Below are positions 14,025 through 23,132 of a stretch of 64,000 nt of DNA, piece by piece. This DNA comes from Viridothelium virens (taxonomy: Eukaryota; Ascomycota; Dothideomycetes; Trypetheliales; Trypetheliaceae): positions 186,001-250,000 of the forward strand of contig ML991783.1 of the NCBI GenBank assembly GCA_010094025.1, read 5' to 3'. Within the stretch, counting starts at the first letter, position 1; every line of letters begins with the position of its first letter. Both the position numbers and the translations under genes were made by a program. Under the pieces are notes generated by a model. The model was not told the DNA's origin, ran no database searches, and was given only the letters and a program-made list of their open reading frames with translations.

Positions 14025-15425
14025 AGAAGGTTGATAACTGGGTACATTTGGTAGCTAGTAGAGACGCTGGCTACGAGTGCGACGACGGCCTATGCTGGGT
14101 ATTAGCTATCTCGGGTTGCCCTCACTGCGAGGGTTTGTGACTAGTTCAGGCGTTACATTTCTGTTCTTGTTTAAATATCTTTTGATTGGTCGTCACTTTG
14201 GTTGCTGGTACATACAGGACAGTGTCGCATGGGTTTACGAAATGGTGAGACGTAGTATTATTGAGATACCATATTTCCTTGAATGTCGAAAACGTCGGAT
14301 ACTTAGTTATTAGTGTGGTTATCAGATGTTCGAATACTTCAAACGCCATTCGCTAAGCAGTCTACCAATGCTAACTTGTATCTATCGAATGTGATAGAAT
14401 AATTCGGATCTGGCTTGATCTTTGGCGCGAAATCTTGCAATTCGTTGAGGAGTCTAAATTTGGGCCTTGACAAAGCGGCAATAAGCATGACATTTGGGCT
14501 CCGAGGAGCGACAAACTAGACTCTAGCCTAAAAGGTGCTGGGAAAGGCTACTGCGACGTAAAATGTGGAGCTGACTGGAGGACATGTAACTCCTGGCCGG
14601 CATCTCATAAGCGTGCTGCTGAAGGGTGCAGGAAAGCTTCGGATTTTGACAGTTAAAACCTATTCTTCACGTCAGTATACCAATTCACAGATATTAGGTG
14701 GCTTCTCGTATTTTCAATCGTGTCGTATCAGAATTTCATTCTCATTCATCGAGACCCAAAGCACAGCAGGCCCTTCCGATCCGTCTTGAAACTTATTATG
14801 AGATGCTCATCACGCTTTCGATAATTGTATGCTAGGTAGTAAAACTGGATTAATGGATTTCCTCCTACCTGATGTATGTGCCTCAGTGAGGCGCCCAGTT
14901 GCCATGCGTCAACATACCTAAGCTTCACCATGCACTTATTCATGCGGCTTTCCACGATAGGTTTCTCGCATCTTAGCAGCTCTGCTACGTATTTCCTCTG
15001 ATCTTGAAATCAATGCATGTGGCGTGTTTCCCTGCACAGGGTTTGGAGGATCTCATACTTTGGCGGAGCTTTTACATGATAGGACAACGGCACATACCGT
15101 GAAAAGAAATTGACTCGATACACTTAGCCCCCAGGATTGACTTACGATCTGTACTGTAATACTTTTATCGACTCATTAGTGGAGAGGGCCGGGCTGCATC
15201 AATTGAGAACGCCATGTTCTCTCGTCAGCAATATGGATTTGGTTTCATAAACCTAAATATAACAGAGCTGAGGACAATAGAGCTTTTGTTCGCTTACTGC
15301 TGGCTGACTGACCCATGATATATCAGTCAGGTACTGCTATAGCAGCGGTACGTTTACTCTCTTAGCTTTTCCGCTAGAACCCGTCGAGACCGCAGCTCCG
15401 TTTTGTAGCCTGTCTGCCGTGACCA
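14025..15425. other. Intergenic
   Basis: About 1.4 kb, locally AT-richer. Only short frames without features. Nothing recognised. Confidence 0.45.
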
Positions 15426-16071
15426 CTATAACACAAGATTGCCGCGTGCAAGCAACAAGAATGCATTGATCATCAACAATATGTTGGTAAACGTAGTCTG
15501 CGGCATTGCGTTTTTCAGTTCTCTTAGAAGCTGTCCAGACGACCATTCTGTGACGAGTCGACGGTTTCCAGTAAGGCGGAGGACAAGCTGGTCAAGATAC
15601 TCTTGAGTCACTATCGTGGTATTCGGCGGGAGGGATGGCGGTGGTGGCTGCGGAGGTGGAGGGGGAAGTTCTCCCTGGGTCACCGTAGAGATTACTGAGG
15701 AAAACGGGTGAGTTTCATAGAGGAGGCTGCAAAGGGTTTGATTGATGGGTGGCTGCTGCTAGATGAACTTGGTGAGTGCCATCGACTTTGTTGTCCAGTT
15801 ATTACAACTGCTCCATATTGAACTTCAGACGTACGCCACCATTGCTGCTGCCACTACTGCACAGACTCCAAAGCGCAATCACGTTCTGAACTTGCGCCTG
15901 CTGCATTGCCGTGACGCTCGCTTGTAGGCTCTGTGTTGCAAGCCTGTTCGCAGCCTTCGCCGTATTGAGAGAGCTTATAGCCCATGGTCCAAAAACAACC
16001 GCTGCTATAAGGCTGAGGACTGAGATGGTGATGCTCAGTCTATTAGCTGCAGATGCGTGTGTGTCCGACAT
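15426..16071 (-). CDS. Small protein with two predicted membrane segments
   Basis: Proposed exons 16071-15835 and 15674-15426, joined over a 160-base intron (GTACGT...CCCAG), give 161 residues. The N-terminus MSDTHASAANRLS leads into a hydrophobic segment (ISVLSLIAAVVFGPWAISSL). An Ala/Gln-rich helical stretch with NVIALWSLC follows, then a poly-proline linker, and a C-terminal hydrophobic segment (TNILLMINAFLLLARG). Similar N-termini (a TM span ending in FGPWA and an Ala-rich helix) occur in hypothetical proteins of other filamentous ascomycetes, as I recall. The splice join is less certain than elsewhere because the acceptor lies inside a plausible coding frame. Function unknown. Confidence 0.5.
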
Positions 16072-16247
16072 TGTTTCGGACCAAAAGGTGTAGCGGGAAG
16101 GCGAAGAAAAAAAAAGGTCGATATACGCTGGTGCCGAGCTCGGCCAACACGAAGGTCACATGACCATCTTTGGAATGGCCACCTGCAGGTTTGTGAACCG
16201 ATCACCCATCTCCATGCCCTATCTCCGTTACCTCACTTAATACGGCC

Positions 16248-16902
16248 CTACTTGGCAGTCTCTCGGTCCTCGTCAATATTGTCATATTCTTCGCTAACTT
16301 TTGCAGGCTCATGTTCTTGCTTTTGTCGTGTTGCGTATTGAATTTTGTATGTGGAGTCAATAATTTCCCTAGTGAAGTCTACCAGACCAGCCCAAAGACA
16401 ATGGATTATAAGCATTTTGTCACTGTTATTGGTGTATTGCCGGCACAAAAATGCTTGGCTCGGACCACCTACTCTGAAGAGAAAAAGCTTCAGGCCGGCT
16501 GTGACTACAAGGACAAAGCACCAACCTCAACGCCACATAAGACGGAGCGTGTCGGCCACTTAGATTTAAGTATTTGAGAATGTCTCGGAGGATGGAAGAC
16601 CATGGATGGTATCCCTGAACCAACGAATCTTTCTGTATCGAGATAGCTATCGGACTTTCCTTTTGCTTGACTCCAGCGCCCACTACAAGCGATCGGTGAC
16701 CGGTTGCTGACACGAGGCGACGCTCAGCCTGACCAGTGCGCTTAGCTCGGTTTTTCTTTTCCGGAATCTCAGTGCTGATCGAGTCAGATACCCAAGCCTT
16801 TAGCCAACAATATGCAGATAAATATAATGCTTTTTTATGATACCCAATCACAGGTACAGTTGTCGGACATTTATCTGAATCATGATGCTTGGCAGGAAAC
16901 AC
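16248..16902 (-). pseudogene. Possible decayed gene for a hypothetical membrane protein
   Basis: Two overlapping minus-strand frames read like parts of one protein. The upstream frame has a dense protein-like stretch (SATGHRSLVVGAGV, SPIAISIQKDSLVQ, HPWSSILRDILKYL). The other frame carries a hydrophobic piece (VLVVTAGLKLF), then LWAGLVDFTREIIDST and an acidic tail. The change of frame falls near 16500-16520, and I found no convincing intron there. It may be a frameshifted gene or two exons of a poorly conserved one. No family was recognised. Confidence 0.35.
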
Positions 16903-17972
16903 CCTCTAAGTTGACTACATGTAGATCTTAGATAAGCAAGCAGAATGTCAAAGCACTTCTACAGACGGTACAGCAAATGTTTTTCCTAGCTTTGCGTTGA
17001 AGAGTTTCCTTCAAATCACAACCAGATTTCACATAATCCCTGTCTCTATTCCTATCCAAGGCCCAAGAGATTTGCTCATGCACTTTTGTCCTGGCTACCC
17101 CTTGCCAGACAATTTGATATCAATTGCGACAACAGCTGCCCAAAGCACGCGTATAAGCAACGGAGAGTGAGGCAACCTATGACGACCTGGTCCAAGATCT
17201 CGGGTCCGAAGGAGCTAATCGCTAACGCTATACCCTGAAGTTTGAATACCCCAGTTACCTTCGACCGTTGCCAGCAGCATGGTCAGGGGCATGAAGGCGG
17301 CTACAGCAAGTATGAAGGAGAGAGACTAGCATATTTCCGCTTCAGGCTTACCTTCACATAAAAACATGTGCGAGAACTTGCGACTACTAATACGAACAAA
17401 CCCGAAGCATGCAAGAAGGTAGTGGAGAAATTGATGGTCCTCAGTAACGGAGAAACATTCAAAGCGAAGCAGGACAAATGGTGTCCTTAACGTTGGTGTC
17501 AGGGGGCTTCTTAGAGGACTCAGAATGCGAGCTTACTCGAAAAGATTGACGTCGCCTAGGACACAGATAGATGTTGTATAGAGTCGTAGAATACCTGAGA
17601 CTAAGTGAAGTATTGGAAATGAAGCAAGTTCGAAGTACGTACTTCATCCCAACGAATAATCCCTGTTCCCTTCGATCAACCAATTGAAAAGTGCAGCGGA
17701 TACTCCTAAGTCAATCAAACCCAAACTGCTGATTCATCTTGGAGAAATTCATGACGTGGTAAGTCGTTAATTTTCGAGATGCTATAACGGGGGCAATTGT
17801 TGCGATGAATTCGAGCTTCAGTATGTTCCGGACCTCCAAACCATTGAAAAATACTAGCACCACCAGGGGCACCCAGAAACGCTATCTATCTCTATTTGGG
17901 TCTTTCAAATTTGATATTTATATCGTTCTCTTTAAGCCGCACGACTCGAACCATGCAGGCCCGTGGAGTTGG
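16903..17972. other. Intergenic
   Basis: About 1.07 kb downstream of the MFS gene. No convincing gene or repeat seen. Confidence 0.45.
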
Positions 17973-19915
17973 CTAGCTTCTGGCCACTCCAACTTTGCTG
18001 GTTCCCCTCAATCCCCAGCCTGATAGCAGGACAACCATAACTGAGAAGGCGAAACATGCCCAGAATGTCGCTCTGTATCCCTCCATTAGCGCGTCCGGCG
18101 AGTTTTTGTTTTGAATGGCCGATTTTTGCGTCACGGCAGAGGCGATGACGGCCATAACTGCAATTCCTACTGAGGTGCCGAATTGAGCAATGGTATTGAA
18201 GACAGCACCAGCTAAGGCTTGTGTATTCTCCGGAAAGACGTCTGTTACAATGAGATTTGCGACGGTGTAAATGACTAATTGAGCATTAGCAATGAAATAA
18301 TGGGAGTATAGAGAATATGTTGCGAACCGTCCACAGAAGCCGGAAGAAGGAGCATGGCCCAGAACGCGCAATACCAGAATGTCCAAGCTGGATTGATAAT
18401 TGCCATGAGCAGGGGAGAGATGGCGGCAAGAGATGAGCTTAGAACAACCAGGTATACGACAGACATCCTGTGGACGAGTAAACCGGTTAGGACGTTGGCG
18501 ATGATGCCGACCACAAGATTTGGGAGGAACCGTGGACCGGATTGGAGAGCTGATAGGTTCTGAACTTGCTGGAAACTATTGCCAGAAAAGGCCGGTCAAT
18601 TCCATTGCGATCAGTGGACAGGAGAAGGGTTGGAGAGTATCAACCTACAAAAGACTGAAGAACCATTCCATACTGTTGAGTACAGCCCATGACAGAAATA
18701 CGATGATGCAAATGAACGAAAATCTCGCGTTCTTCCAAAGTGAGTTGGGAATGAGTGCGGGCTTGCCTCGTTTTTCTTGGAAGTGCATCCACCAGATAAA
18801 GGCTGGTATTAATACTAGTGAGATTGACAGAAGCGTTGCATTCAGTGCAGATCGTACACTTGCCAGACTTCCCGTCATGACACTAGGCGGAATTAGTAGG
18901 TCGCGATATTCCCAAGGATGTAGACACATACGAGAAAACGTAGGAAAGCAAGGCAAGAGAGGTAGTGGATATGGCGACGCCCACCCAATCAACTTCCTTC
19001 TGAAGCCTTGTGAGTGTGACCGGTTTCACAAGACGGTCCGGCGGGAGGAAGAAGCAGTTGACAAAGAACAACAATATCATGGCACCGGCACAAAGGTAGA
19101 ATCCGAGCCTCCAGCCAACAGACGTAGACTCGAAGATTCCTCCGAAAATAAGGCCAACAGCGAATCCGAGCGGAATTCCGAATCCAAGGCATGAGAAACC
19201 AAAAGTCCGAGCTTTTCCATGAGGGAATGAAGCCGTCAGAATGCTCACTGACGTTGGAAACACCATGGACACGCCGACTCCCTGAAGAACCCGAAAGATA
19301 ATCAACTGGATTCCAGTTTGTGCAAGTCCGCAAGCTAGTGTAAAAACACCAAGAATAAAGGTACCGCAAAGGCTGACTCGACGACTGCCGACAATGTCTG
19401 CCACTGAGCCAGCTAATAGTTGGCAGCAGCCTGCAGCCAGCCTGGAAAAATCTTCAACATCTTGAATGGACCGAACTGTGGGCGTGAGGACTTACGAATT
19501 AACCGTGGCGGGCCTGTTAACTGGTTAGTGGGTTCAGAGGGGTGGTTGAAAGAAATGTTAGCGGCTGGGGAATACACATCTCGTAAGAGAGTGCCGAGCC
19601 TTCAGCTCCTTTAGAGCGCAGGAATCACAATACGTGTGCAAGGTAGCCAACGTACCATAGTAGCAGATTGCCAGACAGAGCTAAATCTTCAGCGATTCGG
19701 GGAAGTCCAATAGTGACAAGCCCGAGACTCAGCGAGTTGCTCACTGTGATGGTTGTCAAAGAGAAGATGATGAGAACAGTATGCCAAAGCGACATGGACG
19801 ATGGCTTTTTAGTGTCCGAGCCAAAAGACTCCTGAGAGCTTGATTTATCGTCATTTTCGAGAGGGAAAGTTGCCACAGCGGCTGTTTCCTTCTCCGTTGA
19901 GCCTCCAGGGTCCAT
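17973..19915 (-). CDS. MFS transporter, DHA2 (14-TM) drug/metabolite efflux type
   Basis: A predicted plasma-membrane proton antiporter exporting drugs or metabolites. Six exons with agreeing phases: 19915-19656, 19513-19496, 19441-18932, 18882-18649, 18575-18328 and 18274-17973, giving 523 residues. The second exon is only 18 bases. It yields the join LLLWPATVNSLAAGCCQLL, which restores the conserved TM2 region; without it that segment is too short. Other family marks are LAGSVADIVGSRR (the motif-A region between TM2 and TM3), RVLQGVGVSMVFPTS (motif B/TM4) and GFSCLGFGIPLGFAVG. The later IIVFLSWAVLNSMEWFFSL, NLIVTDVFPENTQALAGAVFN and EGYRATFWACFAF are typical of this fungal subgroup. It diverges from the P450 gene at 21154 across a 1.2-kb shared upstream region. 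The substrate is unknown. Confidence 0.9.
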
Positions 19916-21153
19916 GATAACAAATGAGTGAATAAACAAACACAAAGATTCAAAGAATGGTACGGCGGACAGGGAGAGCAAACAAGAATCTTGAACTTCC
20001 TAGACATTTTTATTTGCGTTCAGATGAGATATCCACCTACCGTGAAGGATCTCTAGGCCCACTTTTTCAGAGACGACGCCGACAAGGCATGAGGCAGAGT
20101 CGAATGTTGGCACGGTTTAGGCAAGAGCTGTGTATTCAGGATGCTCCGCCGGCCAGCTTACTACCTAGGTACCATTTCCTACCCAGTCATCCAGCTTTCC
20201 CGCGGCCGAGGGCGGAAACGGGAGCAGGTGAGCAGCTGACGATGACACCTCGGAGTGACACATCCAACAGCTCCACGATGACACGATGACCCGTTTGTGT
20301 GCCATTACCCGAGACGACGATGGCCGGCTCAGGTCGCTGTGGACGGCGTGTAGGATGTTGGAGGTCGAGATATGGTAGGAAGATGGTAACGATCTAGGGT
20401 CCACGACGGTGACTGGGTGGCTGCTCGAAATTGAAAAACGGCCCGTCGTGCCGTGCCGACTTCAATATGCACTCCTTTGTTCCGAGCCCTCCTGTCACCT
20501 TCTCTTCTTCCAAGGTACCGTCGACCTGCTCCAAACGTGGCTTGCATTGGGGGAATCGGTGCAGCCATTCCACTCCTCGACATTCCAACAGTCGTGTCTG
20601 CGTCTTTTTCCTGACCCGCTCTTTCTTCGTGAATGCAATGGTGATCCGGTTCGACGTAGAGAGTGTATTGGCTACTTAACCATGTCGTGCGCGAAGGATT
20701 GGTTGGATTTAGGCACAAGGTGCAGCCTAGAAGCGACTCGTACCTAATCACACAATTTATCAGACCTTCTGGAACGCTGTCCCAAGTGTGCTCGTGGGGG
20801 CTAATGCGGCCTAAAAACGGTCGAAGAAGATGAAATTGCTGCATGAGGACCAGACGGGGATTTGACACCAACAGCATCCAATAGCAGAAGAGCTGCTGCG
20901 CATGAACAAAAGCACCTTAGTACCTTCCATCCGAGGGAAGATCATGCCCCTCACCTGGATGTATGGAGAATTCCGCCATCCTAGAAAACAATAAAGCGAG
21001 CTGTTGGATGTTTCAATTGCCATCAGAGCCCAAAGTAAGCCATTTTACGACGCCGTTGTGGCGCATTTGTCTGTGCTCCTTGGCTCTTTACCGTTGCAAG
21101 AATAGTAGTATCTACATGCGGCTCTAGCGAACAGAGATCTGAACCCGCCAATA
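19916..21153. promoter_or_regulatory. Shared upstream region of divergent MFS and P450 genes
   Basis: About 1.24 kb between two divergent start codons, so it probably contains both promoters. It includes the palindrome TACCTAGGTA at 20162-20171. Long frames on both strands (for example minus 20329-20877) show no family features. No specific factor site could be assigned. Confidence 0.4.
20162..20171. repeat. Palindrome TACCTAGGTA
   Basis: Third exact copy of the decamer, between the divergent MFS and P450 genes. A rotated relative, TAGGTACCTA, is at 26207-26216. Confidence 0.6.
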
Positions 21154-23042
21154 ATGTCAACTACTCTTCTGCCTGCCGTCTTTGTCATCGTCGGTCTTTC
21201 TTTCTTTTACTTTCTTATCTATCCAGTGCTCCTGTCTCCGCTGGCGAAGATTCCAAATGCGCACTTTTTGTCACCACTTACGACTCTGTGGATCCAATGG
21301 AAACGATATGTTCAACAAGAGATTCAGGCTGTCGATGGCGCATACCGGGAAAAGGGGCTGGTTGTTCGCTTGGGACCCAACGAGATTGCCGTGAATCTGA
21401 TGCCTGGCGCTATCAAGACTATTCATGGTGCACCGGGGTATGATAAGACGGAATGGTACGACTTCTACGCCAACTTCGAGTAAGTCACTACGCCATTATC
21501 GAATACTGCTCTGCCGATACTCAAGCATCATTGAGCAGCACACGGAATGCCTTCTCTACGTATTCCTTTGAAGACCACGTCGTCATTCGCCGGCGTGTCT
21601 CGCGCATTTACTCTAAATCCTTCATACAGACATCCCCTCATGTGCAGAAGATACTCTCGACGGTACTACTCGATCGCTATCTGCCCGCCTTATCGGGAGG
21701 CCCTCAAAGGACGCGTACTTTGAATGCGCTCGATCTCAATTTTTCTTATGGCCTGGATGTCATAACGGCCTTCGTTTTTGGATTGAAACATGGCTCTAAT
21801 TTTATCGAGAATATCGACGAAAAAAGGGCTTGGCTCTCTGTGTATCTCAAAAGCCATCCACCAAATCACATGTTCTGGCTGCTTGAGCTTCCAAATCTGA
21901 CGAAATGGCTCGGTAGATGCGGATTGCCTATCTTACCCCAGTCCTACTACGAGGCCAGAAAGGGGTTGGCGGATTGGGCGATGAAGTGCCTCACAACTGC
22001 AGAAGAAGATATCCCCAGCCAAGGTTTCGAGGAATTGCCGATCGGCGATTCGCCATTATTGCTCGGACAAATCAGAGAAGAAATGATCGCGGAGGAAAAA
22101 GCGAAGAGCACAAGCGAGAAAGTTTCGAAGGAGGATCCGACATTTCTCCGCTCCGAGAGCAGACTACAACTTGCAAGCGAATGTTTGGACCATATACGTG
22201 CGTTTGGTGTAATTTTGCAATTATTATCTAAAGCTGACCTGCTATAGATGCTGTGCGAGATACTTTTGGTGACTCTATTCTTTCCTCGCTAGTGTTCCAT
22301 TACAGCATTAATTTGGTCATTAGGTATCACGTACACGTATACCCTTTACCAGTTGTCTCTTCACCCTGAGATCCAGCATAAGCTGCGACAAGAACTTCTT
22401 ACCGTTGTTTCAAAGCCTAAGCATGATGTCGCTTGCGATGCTTCGGCAACTCCCCTTCGGACACTTCCACAGCCATCGACTCTGGAGTCCCTGCCGTACC
22501 TCCATGCCGTGATCAAAGAATCGCTGCGTCTACGCAACACATTCCCCACCTCGAACCCCCGGATCACCCCCTCCAAGAACGGAAATCGCGGTAATACGGA
22601 AATAGGCCCTTATAAAAATATCCCCGCAGGCGTCCGGGTCGTCTGTTTTGCATACAGCGTGCAACGTAATGAAGAAATATATAAAGAAGCGACGGTGTGG
22701 CGACCAGAGAGATGGATCGCCGGTGAAAGGAAAGAGTCGAAGGAAGAACTAAGGAAGATGGAGCAATGGTTTTGGGCATTTGGCAGTGGCAGCAGGTCCT
22801 GCATTGGCAGACACCTTGCAATGGAAAGTATGTCGCTATCTACCCGTGCGCCAAGATCTTGATGATTAACCTTCTACGCGTATTCAGTGCTTCGCCAGGG
22901 CCTAGCGGCTATTTATACGAGATACAGCACTCACGTAGTAGATGATTCTGGTTTTGGCCAAAATGGCAACTTCGTCACTGGAGGCACCTCAGACAGTCTA
23001 ACATTGAGGTTTGAAGCTTTGGAAGAAAAAGATGGAAATTGA
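21154..23042 (+). CDS. Cytochrome P450 monooxygenase, microsomal type
   Basis: A heme-thiolate monooxygenase with an N-terminal membrane anchor (AVFVIVGLSFFYFLIYPVLL). Five exons: 21154-21479, 21536-22197, 22248-22268, 22324-22827 and 22888-23042, phases agreeing, 555 residues. Motifs: ExxR in KESLR (Glu402-Arg405), WRPERW (PERF-type), and the heme loop FGSGSRSCIGRHLAM with Cys496 as the iron ligand. The third exon is only 21 bases and encodes most of the I-helix oxygen-activation site. It gives A-V-R-D-T-F where most P450s have A-G-x-D/E-T-T/S. Asp and Thr are kept, but the usual Gly is Val and the last position is Phe. Its stop lies 90 bases from the stop of the convergent oxidase gene. It looks like a fungal secondary-metabolism or detoxification P450. 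The substrate is unknown. Confidence 0.88.
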
Positions 23043-23132
23043 GAAAACAAGTAAATGAAGTAAATGTTGGGCGGTCATGTGTAGTTTCTCGGCCGTTAAG
23101 TTCAAATTGGACATCCTCACAGACAGCCTCCT

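Noticed and set aside
20329-20877. 182-codon minus-strand frame between the MFS and P450 genes
   Set aside because: No motif or conserved pattern, and the region is better explained as a shared promoter.
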